Part shown: positions 8,020-16,739 of the stretch, in pieces | How positions within the stretch are numbered: the first letter of the stretch is position 1 | Layout of the letters: every line of letters starts with the position of its first letter | DNA from: Betaproteobacteria bacterium | GTDB lineage: Bacteria; Pseudomonadota; Gammaproteobacteria; Burkholderiales; Casimicrobiaceae | DNA length: 21,612 bases | NCBI GenBank assembly: GCA_003153335.1 | Contig: PLYG01000529.1 | Coordinates: 1-21,612 of the forward strand | Direction: 5' to 3' | Notes under the pieces: model-generated | What the model saw: only the letters and a program-made list of their open reading frames with translations | What the model was told of the DNA's origin: nothing | Databases searched by the model: none | Translations under genes and position numbers: made by a program

Positions 8020-11000
8020 TTAATCGCCTACCATATTCCATACCCAGCGCCCAACGGCGAAGCGCGTATACGCAGCCTTGATCGCAATAGCGTCGGTTAC
8101 GTTCCCGCGCCCGAACCAATGAGTGAGCGCAGGCCAGCCAAACATCAACGCGTTATGGACGAATCCTGTTACCGCGCCTCCGCTGACCAGATCGACCACG
8201 GCCAACGGTGGCGCGAAGGCGACGCTGATACTGGCAACTCCGGTGGCAACGACATCCGTGGCAGTGATGACAACGCCGGCGCCATTGTGAATGTCTTGCA
8301 CAAGCGCAGACCCGGTTTGTACTGCCACACCGACACCAGCGGCAACTCGACCAACGCCAGTAAGCACACGACCCGCTCCCTTGAACACTGAAGCTGCCTT
8401 CGCGTATTTGGCGGCCATTGCCTCAAACTTCGCAACCTCCTGCGTCGCTATCTGTGCGTCCGCACTTCCATTGATGGACTGAATCACATTCTCCTGATAC
8501 ATACCCATATACTTGTCGCGTGTGAGCCAATTGACGTACCAAGACTCTGAGCCCCACGGGTCATTGAAGAACGGATTTCCTGTGCGCCACCGAGTGTCCG
8601 CCAATGCCATTTGCGAATCAAACCAGTCTATTGCCTTTCCCCCCCAGGCAGCGTCGGCGGCCGCCGCTTTGGCGTTAGCCCAGTAGGAGTAGGCTTGGTA
8701 ATAATCCTCCGCCGACTTCGCTGCCCCGCCGAGGCCAAGGAAGATTCCGGCGTAATCGGCGCCCGCGCTCGACTGGCCCTTCAATCCTGACGGGTCCATA
8801 TTTGTGATCGGGTCACCCGACGCATACTGATAGGTATTGAGTGCCCGCGGATCCGTCTGCGGAATTGGGTCGGGGGAGAGGAATCGCGCCGTAATGCTGT
8901 CGTAATAGCGCGCCCGCATGTAGTACAAGCCGCTAGCTCCTTCCTGCATCATGCCCCAGCGTCCGAGCCAAGTGAACGGGTTGGCCGTATTTCCGACCGT
9001 CGTCACGGTCTCGCCATAAGGCGTTACACCATAACTGTCGGTCACGGTACCGCCGTCATTGGTCAGAAAGACCGTCGAGCCAACCTCGTCGAAATGATAA
9101 TAGTGATGAGCGTTGTTCCCCGCATCGATAGCATAGAGTAACGAACCGTCGGGGAGATGCACGTAGTAGCGCTGATCTACGCCCGCGGACTTCACTGTCG
9201 CAATCGAAGGCAAACCCAATGCGTAATTCAAAACGTAGATTTCGGTGCTCCCAACCGACGGCGTTCGCGACGTACGCATACCGAAGGCGTCGTAACCAAA
9301 TGACGCCGCGTCCGCTACTGAGGTGTAGTTCGTCAGCATTGACGCCTGGTTCCAGGTGTATGTGCGCGCGGTATCTTGCTTGATCCGGCCGACGCCGTCG
9401 TAGGCGGCGCCCACCATTTGCCCCGCCGCATCGAATGTCTGCGCTTGGGAGCCAGGAACAATTACCGGATCCTGGGGGACGTTTCGTGTTGCGGAAGTCA
9501 CTCGCCCGATGGCGTCACGTTGCAGAGCAATAGCAGCGATTGCCGTTCCGCCGTTGGCCTCGTCGATGGTGCTTTCACGATTGTTCTGGTCGTAGCCGAA
9601 CCGAGTGCTTACGCCGTTGGCACGGGTGATTCCCGTTAGTCGACCTGCCACGTCGTAGCTGAACGTGGCCGAGCCTCCCGCCCAGTCCGACACCGTCGCC
9701 AGTAGTCCACGCGCGTCGTAGGCGTAGGCTACCGCCTTTCCCGGTGCGTATGTGATGCTCGCGATCCGCCCAATGGCGTCCCGAGTAATGGCCAAGCCGT
9801 TGCTGGACACCAGGCGGCCATTCTGATCGTAGCTAAATGCAACTCCGCTGCCGGTCGTGGGTCGACTGTCCGCATCGAAGGCCATGTTCAGTCCGAGTCC
9901 GCCCGAATACTGGCTTTGTATGACGTTACCCGCGGCGTCGCGCGTGAGCTGTAGGGAACCTTCCGGCGTCGTAATGGCCTTGACCCGCCCGCGGGCGTCG
10001 TAACTGTAGGAAGTGACACGGCCGAGCGGGTCAGTCTTCGTTAGCAGGCGCCCGGCAGAATCATTCGTTCGCGCCCAGGTATTGTTGTTCGGGTCGGTAA
10101 TCCCGGACAACAAACCGAGATCGTCGTATGCAAAAGTGCCTATGAGGCCACCGGGCATAGTGATGCTCGTCAACAGGCCGCGATTGTCGTAACCATAGTT
10201 TGTGCTCCGCGCAAGCGGATCGGTCGTCGATGCCATGCGCCCCATTGCATCGTAGGAGCGGCTGTACTTTTCGCCCAATGGGGTCATCAGCTGCACTGAA
10301 CGTCCAAGGGCGTCTGGAGTAAAGGTCCGTGTGTTGCCGAGGGCGTCGGTAACGGACAGAAGGTTTCCCTCTTTGTCATACACGAACGACGGCCCCTTAC
10401 CCGACGGGTCGATCACCGAGATCAGGCGGCCCAACCCGTCGTACTTGAAGTTGAGAGCTTCCCCGACGGCATTAGTCGCGGCGGTTGGAGAGCCCAAGGC
10501 GTCGTACTTGAAACTTGCCGATCGGCCTGACGGGTCCGTTATCGAACTAACCAAATCGTCCGTGTCATAGGTAAGCGTCACAGTCCGATTAAGTGGATCT
10601 ATTACTTTCGTGAGATTGCCGTTCGCGTCGGCCACCAGCGCGGTCACGTTGCCGCGTTCATCCGTCTCCGTGACCAGCCGGTCGAGCGCATCATAGATGT
10701 ATGCGCGCGACGTGTCGTCAGGGAATTTCAGTCCGGATAGACGTCTTTTGTCATCGTAGGCGTAGGTCGTTACGCCCCCCGTGGGATCGGTCACGGCCGC
10801 GATCGTGCCGTCGTTGTTATACGCGAACGACGCAACGCCGCCACGCGGGTTGGTCGCGGTCAGCAGTTGGCCACGCGCGTTGTAAGTGGAAGTAAATACC
10901 TTCCCGGCCTGGTCGGTGGTGTTGACCGGATTGCCTTTGCTGTCATACGTAACGCCAATGGAGGTGCCATCGGCGAATTGCATACCCGACAAATTAGAAA

Positions 11001-12660
11001 ACGTGTACGGGCCTTGCGCCTGTGTTGTATAGGTGAGCGTAATGGTCTGTCCCGCCGCATTGGTCATGGCCGAGGCGAAGCCGGACAGTGAATCGTACGC
11101 GATGGTGTTCTTGTTGCCGAGACGATCTGTGACCTGGTCCAACTGGTTATCGACGTTATATCCAAAAGTGCTAGTCTGCCCCGCAGGATCGGTTACCCGC
11201 GTCAGGTTCGCAGACGCGTCATAGGTGTGCATTGTCGCGTTCCCCAAGGGGTCCGTAATCTTTCTCGTACCCGGCGCGGGTTGGTCGAAACTCAGCGTAG
11301 TGCTAAACCCAACACTGTCCGTTTGCATGGTGACCCGGCCAGCGGTGTCGAACTGCTGGGTATAGGGCGTATTGCCCAGTGGGCGCTGGGTCGCAATGAG
11401 TAGCGCTGGCGCACTGCCGGCGACATAAGTGTAATTCGTCGTCTTGCCGTTGGCGTCGGTGGCTGCGGTCAGACTGTTTCCGCTATGGGGAAACGTTACC
11501 TGGCGCCCGGTTTGGTCCGTCACGGCTGTCAATAGATTTCCCGCATAGCTAAAGATCAGCGTGCGGCCGAGCCCGTCCGCTACGGCGGTTGGTCCCGAGA
11601 TACCTTGGGTCACCGTCAGCACATTGCCGACGCGGTCCTGCAGAGAAATAAGCTGACCTTGCGCTGAGAACGTAAGGATCTCTCCGGCAGGCGGGTTTAC
11701 AAACTGGAAATTGCCGCTGGCGCTCACAAGTTGATAATCCGCATCCTCCTTGCTCGAGAGGTTCCAGGTGCCGCCGGACTGTTTGAATTGGACCGTCTTG
11801 CCGTAATAGAGGGTAACGGTGGCAGTACTGCCAAGAACGGAAAGCGACTGGTCATAGTTGTGCATCCAGTTTGATCCCAGGGCAGATGTGGCACCGCTCG
11901 CGTTCAGTTGCGAGCCGTACCAACGGGAGAACTGTAGTGGGAGCGGACCACCCAGGGACAAGTCCATGGCCGACGCTGTCTGTTCGCCGACCCATGTCGA
12001 AATAGGGTCGCTGAAGGTGGCGGTGTTGAGCAGTTGCCCAATCGTCACGTTGCCTACATACACCGTCACCGAGAAGCGTTGTGGGCTGATGGTGTTGCAA
12101 TCCAAGTTCACTGGCTGGCCTGGGATCGCATGCCATTCGCCGGCAACTGTTGCCATTTCGAAGCCGCTGGCGGGAGCGCGCAGGACTGATACACCAATCT
12201 CCACCTGTTGCGCAGGATTGGCGCTGAACACGGTAGCTGCGATCAACGCCGAGCTTGGGGGCGGATCAAGGTTTACCATCACCAAGCAGAGCTCGCCGGT
12301 CACCGGTTTGACAAGAATCGGATGCTGATTCCCGCCGTAAGCCATCAACATCGGTCGCTCTGGGTGCTTCCCATCTGGGTTTTCCAGCCACACTACGTCA
12401 TGCGCAAACGCATTCGCCGCCACGAGGATCAAGAACCCGATGAATGAGGTGGCAACCGCGCGCCCGTATCCCCTCCTTTGGCGGGGGTAATCAGGCGAGC
12501 GGACAACTGAACAACCCGCGCCTGGAAAACGCGAGACACCTTGTCTCGATGCCTGGCTACTTGTAGCCCTTTCGCACAAACCAATGGTGGGATTGTACGG
12601 ACCACTTTCACCCAAGACCGGGAACTCTAGCCGCATTATCGACAAAATAAGTTTTCGCAT
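8020..12660 (-). CDS. RHS/YD-repeat protein with variable C-terminal tip
   Basis: This frame of about 1546 residues starts with ATG at 12660, preceded by GGGAG at six bases; an ATG at 12666 is the alternative. The first 70 or so residues are odd (see findings), followed by a signal-like segment, ATSFIGFLILVAANAFA, before HDVVWLENPDG. A DUF6531-type region follows (DPISTWVGEQTASAMDLSLGGPLPLQFSRWY, then GSNWMHNYDQSLS), then dozens of YD repeats (for example YDALDRLVTETDERGNV). The RHS core is LYYMRARYYDSITARFLSPDP...NTYQYASGDPITNMDPSGL. RHS shells fold into a beta-cocoon around a C-terminal toxin or effector. Here the tip is about 254 residues, with an Ala/Gly-rich hydrophobic stretch (GRVLTGVGRVAAGVGVAV to SGGAVTGFVHNAL) and no nuclease motif that I recognise. 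It is probably secreted or surface exposed. A polymorphic toxin is possible but unproven. Confidence 0.93.
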   Translation of the reverse strand: MRKLILSIMRLEFPVLGESGPYNPTIGLCERATSSQASRQGVSRFPGAGCSVVRSPDYPRQRRGYGRAVATSFIGFLILVAANAFAHDVVWLENPDGKHPERPMLMAYGGNQHPILVKPVTGELCLVMVNLDPPPSSALIAATVFSANPAQQVEIGVSVLRAPASGFEMATVAGEWHAIPGQPVNLDCNTISPQRFSVTVYVGNVTIGQLLNTATFSDPISTWVGEQTASAMDLSLGGPLPLQFSRWYGSQLNASGATSALGSNWMHNYDQSLSVLGSTATVTLYYGKTVQFKQSGGTWNLSSKEDADYQLVSASGNFQFVNPPAGEILTFSAQGQLISLQDRVGNVLTVTQGISGPTAVADGLGRTLIFSYAGNLLTAVTDQTGRQVTFPHSGNSLTAATDANGKTTNYTYVAGSAPALLIATQRPLGNTPYTQQFDTAGRVTMQTDSVGFSTTLSFDQPAPGTRKITDPLGNATMHTYDASANLTRVTDPAGQTSTFGYNVDNQLDQVTDRLGNKNTIAYDSLSGFASAMTNAAGQTITLTYTTQAQGPYTFSNLSGMQFADGTSIGVTYDSKGNPVNTTDQAGKVFTSTYNARGQLLTATNPRGGVASFAYNNDGTIAAVTDPTGGVTTYAYDDKRRLSGLKFPDDTSRAYIYDALDRLVTETDERGNVTALVADANGNLTKVIDPLNRTVTLTYDTDDLVSSITDPSGRSASFKYDALGSPTAATNAVGEALNFKYDGLGRLISVIDPSGKGPSFVYDKEGNLLSVTDALGNTRTFTPDALGRSVQLMTPLGEKYSRSYDAMGRMASTTDPLARSTNYGYDNRGLLTSITMPGGLIGTFAYDDLGLLSGITDPNNNTWARTNDSAGRLLTKTDPLGRVTSYSYDARGRVKAITTPEGSLQLTRDAAGNVIQSQYSGGLGLNMAFDADSRPTTGSGVAFSYDQNGRLVSSNGLAITRDAIGRIASITYAPGKAVAYAYDARGLLATVSDWAGGSATFSYDVAGRLTGITRANGVSTRFGYDQNNRESTIDEANGGTAIAAIALQRDAIGRVTSATRNVPQDPVIVPGSQAQTFDAAGQMVGAAYDGVGRIKQDTARTYTWNQASMLTNYTSVADAASFGYDAFGMRTSRTPSVGSTEIYVLNYALGLPSIATVKSAGVDQRYYVHLPDGSLLYAIDAGNNAHHYYHFDEVGSTVFLTNDGGTVTDSYGVTPYGETVTTVGNTANPFTWLGRWGMMQEGASGLYYMRARYYDSITARFLSPDPIPQTDPRALNTYQYASGDPITNMDPSGLKGQSSAGADYAGIFLGLGGAAKSAEDYYQAYSYWANAKAAAADAAWGGKAIDWFDSQMALADTRWRTGNPFFNDPWGSESWYVNWLTRDKYMGMYQENVIQSINGSADAQIATQEVAKFEAMAAKYAKAASVFKGAGRVLTGVGRVAAGVGVAVQTGSALVQDIHNGAGVVITATDVVATGVASISVAFAPPLAVVDLVSGGAVTGFVHNALMFGWPALTHWFGRGNVTDAIAIKAAYTRFAVGRWVWNMVGD

Positions 12661-12976
12661 TCCCATCTCCCAGTACCACGTCTGCTAGCTGTCTGACGCA
12701 TCACCTGTATGTGCGCCGGCTACCGCAATCGTCTTCAGACGATTCGCCTAGGCTTGACGCAACAGTTGACGCGCCGGGGATTCTTCAATTGCTGCGCACA
12801 TGTCATGAGGACTTCGTATATTCATTTAGCCGAAACCAACGGCTCGTGCATAGCAAAGGCGCCAATTCTTCGGCAGGTCGAACCATGTTAGACCAAGCGG
12901 CCAACGGGGGCTCACTGCACTATCCGCCGTAGTTCGCCACCGGGCGGTCTATAGTGGCGGTCATCTTGCGCGAGTC
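12661..12976. other. Intergenic stretch upstream of the RHS gene
   Basis: About 316 bases lie between two minus-strand genes. Short frames here have no ribosome binding site or family match. It should hold the RHS promoter, but I cannot point to a convincing -35/-10 pair. A possible stem-loop near its right end is listed separately. Confidence 0.4.
12935..12959 (-). terminator. Possible stem-loop downstream of the DUF5648 gene
   Basis: CGCCAC (12935-12940) and GTGGCG (12954-12959) are inverted repeats with a 13-base loop, 18 bases past the stop of the minus-strand gene ending at 12977. No T-tract follows, so the call is weak. Confidence 0.25.
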
Positions 12977-13684
12977 TCAGTTGGGAGCACACATCACGAC
13001 GCCTTCATTGACCCAACCGCGTGCGACCGCGGCGGCAATTCCTGCCTGGTTCACCGTTATGCGGTGATTGCTATCCACGTGGCGGCTGAAGCCATTGTTG
13101 TACGCTCGATAGACCGGTACTTGCCCGGCCGGACAGGCACCATTGACCGGTGGTGTCGAAATGAAATCGAGACTCTCGAAATTCCACCGCGGTTGGGTCG
13201 CCGGCGTGGTGGCTTGCAGCGCTTTCAGGGCCGCGCATTCGGCACTGCTGACGGTGTAGAAATGCGAGTTCGGTCCGGGCGTAATGCTGCCGTAAAAGCG
13301 GCAGACCGGTGTATCGCCGCCAGAGTTGAAATTAAATTGGGGGCCGGTGCGCGCCCAGCCCGGACCGGCGCTGCCGTTGTCGATGGCGGCAGCCTCGGCT
13401 GCGTTGGCAGTGATGAAGTAATTGTCGAGTGGAGTGTTGTAGAACTCGACCACCTGGGCATTCGAAGTTGAATTGCTAGTCGCCATCACGCGCTGCAGCA
13501 AGTTGCCGCTTTTGTCGTAGGTATAGGTGATCGACTTGCCGTCGCCGTAATCCTCCTTGGTCAGTCTGCCCGCGGCATCGTAGGTATGGGTGACGGAACC
13601 AGCCAAGACATCGAAAAAAGCTCCCCAGCAAACGAGCAGGGAAAGAAGTAGGCTTGCCACCCTCCAAATCTTTTCTGTAGCCAT
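12977..13684 (-). CDS. Secreted small YD-repeat plus DUF5648-like protein
   Basis: The chosen ATG at 13684 gives 235 residues. GGGAGG (plus-strand CCTCCC at 13693-13698) lies eight bases upstream, and the protein then opens with a clear Sec signal peptide, MATEKIWRVASLLLSLLVCW, with probable cleavage near VLAGS. A longer frame to 13813 lacks this support. After the signal come two YD repeats (VTHTYDAAGRLTKEDYGDG, then ITYTYDKSGNLLQRV). Three units of a module resembling DUF5648 follow: VVEFYNTPLDNYFITANAAEAAAI, VCRFYGS...SHFYTVSSAECAAL, and VPVYRAYNNGFSRHVDSNHRIT. The end is ARGWVNEGVVMCAPN. DUF5648-like units occur in exported proteins of proteobacteria; function is unknown. It precedes the giant RHS gene on the same strand, with a 316-base gap, so co-transcription is uncertain. 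Confidence 0.82.
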   Translation of the reverse strand: MATEKIWRVASLLLSLLVCWGAFFDVLAGSVTHTYDAAGRLTKEDYGDGKSITYTYDKSGNLLQRVMATSNSTSNAQVVEFYNTPLDNYFITANAAEAAAIDNGSAGPGWARTGPQFNFNSGGDTPVCRFYGSITPGPNSHFYTVSSAECAALKALQATTPATQPRWNFESLDFISTPPVNGACPAGQVPVYRAYNNGFSRHVDSNHRITVNQAGIAAAVARGWVNEGVVMCAPN

Positions 13685-13713
13685 GATGTCGGCCTCCCGA
13701 TTTGTATATGCTA

Positions 13714-13737
13714 CAACACTTAAACCAAAATGTGTTG
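13714..13737. promoter_or_regulatory. Inverted repeat upstream of the DUF5648 gene
   Basis: CAACAC (13714-13719) and GTGTTG (13732-13737) form a perfect 6-base inverted repeat with a 12-base AT-rich spacer, about 30 bases upstream of the start at 13684. On the minus strand the spacer holds TTGGTT and the following bases hold TACAAA, spaced 16, which could be a weak promoter. An operator role is inference. Confidence 0.3.
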
Positions 13738-13966
13738 CGCGCAGCCTTAACCAACTAGCTTTGGTCTTTCCTTGGTATCGTGGACCCGTTGGGCCTGTGA
13801 TGAATGCAGCCACTCAAATGAACCTCACCGGCCAATAACGGCTCGTCGCGCCCTGCTCCGACGCCCACTCCTTTTCCCGCGCGTGGCCCATTAAGCAGTG
13901 TAAAGATCCAGCCCATCAGTCGCGAATTCGACGCGTTCGGCCCGATGCAGCACTTTCGGTAGCGGC

Positions 13967-13987
13967 GGCCGCTTAGCGTCAGCGGCC
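13967..13987 (-). terminator. Stem-loop downstream of the TPR gene
   Basis: GGCCGCT (13967-13973) and AGCGGCC (13981-13987) pair perfectly over 7 bases around TAGCGTC, 41 bases past the minus-strand stop at 14029. The stem is strong but no T-run follows on either side, so a Rho-independent terminator is not certain. Confidence 0.35.
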
Positions 13988-14028
13988 AAACGTACATTGG
14001 AATAACGGCACGTGCGCGCACGATCCAA

Positions 14029-15087
14029 TCACTTCTTCTGCTGATCGTAGGTCGCAATCCAGCGGGCCAGCGCATCGAACTGCATCTTGTTGCTCGACAG
14101 CCACTCCTCCACACCGTCGAGCTTGAACGATGCCATAGCCAAGCACGCAAAGGGCGTCAGCAAGCCGTCCTTGCGCATGGCGACGAAGAAAGGGACGATC
14201 CGCTTGCACGTGACGCATCCGGGAGAATCCTGCAGATTTGCGCTCTCAGCAGTGGCGAAGAAAAGATCGAGGCCCCGGGCAAAGACCTTGATCTCGGTGT
14301 CCGGCCCCGACGATTCCACGGGCATCGCACCCCACATCGAGATCGCGAATTCGGCTCTCGACAGCGCATCCTGCCGGGCGATCCGGTCCGGCGAAATGGC
14401 AATTGTGATGTTCTTGCCTTCCTGCTTCACGCCTTGCTTGGGAATCGCTCGCACCGCCAAGGCCGCCTCGAGCACGCGTAGCGTACGGATCTCGAGGCTG
14501 AGAAACCGCAGATACGCGAGTAGCGCCGGCACGCGCTACCCTTGGCGGGCGTAGACCCTGCCCAAGTCGAAATTGGCGGTTCGATAAGTCGGCGCATCAT
14601 CCAATACCTTCTCCATGAGCGACAGTGACCGCGACACGTCGCCCCCTTTCTGGATGGCGATCGCAAGATTCAGGCCCAGCTCAGGGTGGCGCGAAAACTC
14701 CCGAAGCCCGGCTTCGTAGGTCGCGATCGCCCGCTCCCGCTGGCCCGATTCATCAAGACAGTTGCCGTTCGCCACGAACAACCGGGCCCGGAACGGCGAT
14801 GGCGTCTGCAGCGCGGAATTTGCCGCATCGATGCAATCCTGCCACGCCTTCTTCGCGTACAGCGTCGCTACGATCTCGTAGTGGGCCTCAGCATGAGCCG
14901 GGTTCAGCGCCAGCACGGCACGGTACTTTTCCAGCGCCCCATCGAACTGCCCCCGGCCGTGCAGCGCAGTGCCCTCCCGGATGAGGCGTTGCACATCCGA
15001 CGGATCGACGGCGCCCGCGATGGCCGTTTGGGTCATTAGGCAGAGCGCTCCAATCGCAACCCACCACTTCGCGATGGTCGCCTTCAT
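14029..15087 (-). pseudogene. Secreted TPR protein interrupted by one in-frame TAG
   Basis: From an ATG at 15087, with a GGGAGGG ribosome binding site immediately upstream (15091-15097), the frame encodes a signal peptide (MKATIAKWWVAIGALCLMTQ, cleavage near AIAGA) and tetratricopeptide repeats (GRGQFDGALEKYRAVLALNPAHAEAHYEI, then RERAIATYEAGLREFSRHPELGLNLAIA). It reaches NFDLGRVYARQG and then TAG at 14536-14538. The same frame continues without shift as RVPALLAYLRFLSLEIRTLRVLEAAL and runs 167 more codons to a TGA at 14029, including CVTCKRIVPFF and LAMASFKLDGVEEWL. The join reads as one continuous TPR helix pair, so I treat the two parts as one gene of about 352 codons. A single base change (AAG, CAG or GAG to TAG) would explain it. 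If not read through, the product is a 183-residue exported TPR protein; GTG at 14532 could start the second part, but no ribosome binding site is seen. Confidence 0.8.
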
Positions 15088-15126
15088 GTTCCCTCCCTCA
15101 CCAAGCTCGCCGAGCGCGGAGCGTAA

Positions 15127-15156
15127 ACGATACGCCCCCGCGTTGAATGGCGTCAA
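15127..15156 (-). promoter_or_regulatory. Sigma-70-like promoter of the TPR gene
   Basis: On the minus strand TTGACG (15151-15156) and TATCGT (15127-15132) are spaced by 18 bases, and the predicted start of transcription lies about 30 bases before the ATG at 15087. The -35 matches consensus at five of six positions and the -10 at four. A perfect 10-base palindrome, GACCTAGGTC (15161-15170), sits just upstream of the -35. Confidence 0.45.
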
Positions 15157-15395
15157 GCATGACCTAGGTCTTCGGCGACCCCAGCGCGACCCATTACTGA
15201 CTTCCAAGGAGGCATTAGACAATTTGTGTGTCCGCGCGCAGTTCGCATTGTTGAAGATCCGCCAACTTACAATGCAAGTGGAGATCTGTGCCTGTACCCG
15301 GATCAACTCTCGCGGTGCTTATTGGCGTTGCCACAAGCACGCACCGCGCTCAGATTGGTGTGACAGGGCGCATCGGGCGCTAGATTTGTTGCATC

Positions 15396-15474
15396 GAACG
15401 GCCGCTTCGGGGTAGGTCGACTGGCCGGTTAGGGTCGTAAGCGGGAATTCAATCTCCAGAATTGAACGGCCGCT
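15396..15474. repeat. Direct repeat GAACGGCCGCT, two copies
   Basis: GAACGGCCGCT occurs exactly at 15396-15406 and 15464-15474, 68 bases apart and in the same orientation. Similar AGCGG/CGGCC-rich text appears near 7551 and 17980. It resembles degenerate short intergenic repeats of proteobacteria; this is inference. Confidence 0.4.
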
Positions 15475-16001
15475 GTCCAACCCATTGCGGTCACACACCA
15501 AGGCAGCCCGCAGGGTCACGCCGCAATCATTCCAAGGAACCTGCACAGCTGTCTACCAATTTTCGGGGATCATGTCACCCGTCTTGCGTAATTCCGGAAA
15601 TATGAACGAGTCCCTAGCCGGCATGCACCGTCGCCACTAAAGATGTCTGTTTTGTTCGATCGTTTGAGCCGGCGCAAACCGACATCCCGCAACCGTGGTA
15701 GTTTTTACCGGCCGTCGAAGATGAGCATCAAGCGCATAGTCGAGACAATCCATGCGCTGATCCGATAGCGTGACGGGAGTGGTAGTCATCATTCGACAAG
15801 TTCACGGGTGAGGGCGGACCGATAACACAATGAGTTAAGCCAAGGGCGTCAACTCTCTGGATGTAGATTGGCGAGTGAGTAAGGATTGAGCGGTATATCG
15901 ACGCGCCGAGTCCGGGCGCTCCACCGCTCATTGGAAACGGCGCGGTGGCCAAGGTAGCCAATCGAATGGCATCTGAAACACCCAGAGCGAAGGAGACAGG
16001 T

Positions 16002-16739
16002 ATGGCAAATAAAGTGGCGTATGTAACGGGCGGCATGGGTGGAATCGGACGCGCAATCTGCCATCGGCTATACAACGATGGATTCACCGTCATCGCCGGT
16101 TGTGGGCCGAGCCGTGACTGGCAAAAATGGCTGGCCGAACAAAAGGTACTGGGTTACGACTTTCACGCCTCGGTGGGCAATGTCGCCGACTGGGACTCAA
16201 CCGTCGCTGCCTTCGCCAGAGCAAAGGAGGAGCACGGCCCGATCGACGTGCTTGTGAACAACGCTGGTATTACTCGCGACCGCTTGTTCCTGAAGATGAC
16301 CCGCGAGGACTGGGACGCGGTGATCGACACCAACTTGAACAGCATGTTCAATGTAACTAAACAGGTGGTGGTAGACATGGTCGAGCGCGGCTGGGGCCGC
16401 ATCGTGCAGATCTCTTCAGTAAACGGCGAGAAGGGCCAGGCCGGCCAGACCAACTATTCGGCCGCAAAAGCAGGCATGCATGGCTTCACGATGGCTTTGG
16501 CGCAGGAGCTTGCCGCAAAAGGAGTGACGGTGAACACCGTGAGTCCCGGCTATATCGGCACCGACATGGTCCGCGCCATCAAGCCCGAAATCCTGGAAAA
16601 GATCGTGGCTACGATACCGATCAAGCGCTTGGGCACGCCCGAGGAAATCGGCGCAATTGTGGGCTGGCTGGCGGGCATGGATTCGGGCTTTACCACCGGG
16701 GCCGACTTCAGCTGCAATGGTGGTTTGCACATGGGTTGA
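16002..16739 (+). CDS. phaB: Acetoacetyl-CoA reductase
   Basis: This 245-residue short-chain dehydrogenase/reductase has the length typical of PhaB. It reduces acetoacetyl-CoA to (R)-3-hydroxybutyryl-CoA with NADPH, the second step of polyhydroxybutyrate synthesis, in the cytoplasm. The cofactor-binding TGGMGGIG is at 9-16, NNAG at 86-89, and the catalytic set is S139 (ISSVNG), Y152 and K156 (NYSAAKAG). PhaB-like segments include GITRDRLFLKMTREDWDAVIDTNLNSMFNVTKQV and SPGYIGTDMV near 181-190. The start at 16002 is set by an AAGGAG ribosome binding site; a frame extension to 15945 has no such support. No phaA or phaC lies beside it, so it is a stand-alone copy in this window. FabG is the main alternative, but the motifs favour PhaB. 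Confidence 0.9.
   Translation: MANKVAYVTGGMGGIGRAICHRLYNDGFTVIAGCGPSRDWQKWLAEQKVLGYDFHASVGNVADWDSTVAAFARAKEEHGPIDVLVNNAGITRDRLFLKMTREDWDAVIDTNLNSMFNVTKQVVVDMVERGWGRIVQISSVNGEKGQAGQTNYSAAKAGMHGFTMALAQELAAKGVTVNTVSPGYIGTDMVRAIKPEILEKIVATIPIKRLGTPEEIGAIVGWLAGMDSGFTTGADFSCNGGLHMG

Larger units (their letters stand above)
13685..14028. other. Intergenic stretch between the TPR and DUF5648 genes
   Basis: These 344 bases hold no supported gene. They contain the inverted repeat next to the DUF5648 start and a GC-rich stem-loop (13967-13987) after the TPR gene. Otherwise I see nothing in it. Confidence 0.4.
15088..16001. other. Long intergenic stretch between the TPR gene and phaB
   Basis: About 914 bases between divergent genes hold no supported coding frame. 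The left end holds the TPR promoter and the right end the phaB ribosome binding site. An 11-base repeat occurs twice in the middle. The frames present lack ribosome binding sites and family signatures. Confidence 0.45.

Noticed and set aside
7972..8391. 139-codon plus-strand frame overlapping the RHS 3' end, considered as an immunity gene
   Set aside because: It is antisense to the RHS coding tail and has low-complexity composition and no ribosome site. RHS immunity genes lie downstream on the same strand.
9000..11700. Regularly spaced similar words in the RHS gene (such as GTCGTA...GC), considered as CRISPR-like repeats
   Set aside because: They are the coding signature of tandem YD repeats, vary between copies and sit in one open frame.
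13685..13813. Longer start for the DUF5648 gene
   Set aside because: It would place the signal peptide 43 residues inside the protein. The ATG at 13684 has GGGAGG eight bases upstream.
15945..16001. Longer start for phaB
   Set aside because: It would add 19 non-homologous residues. The ATG at 16002 has AAGGAG upstream and gives the usual family length.
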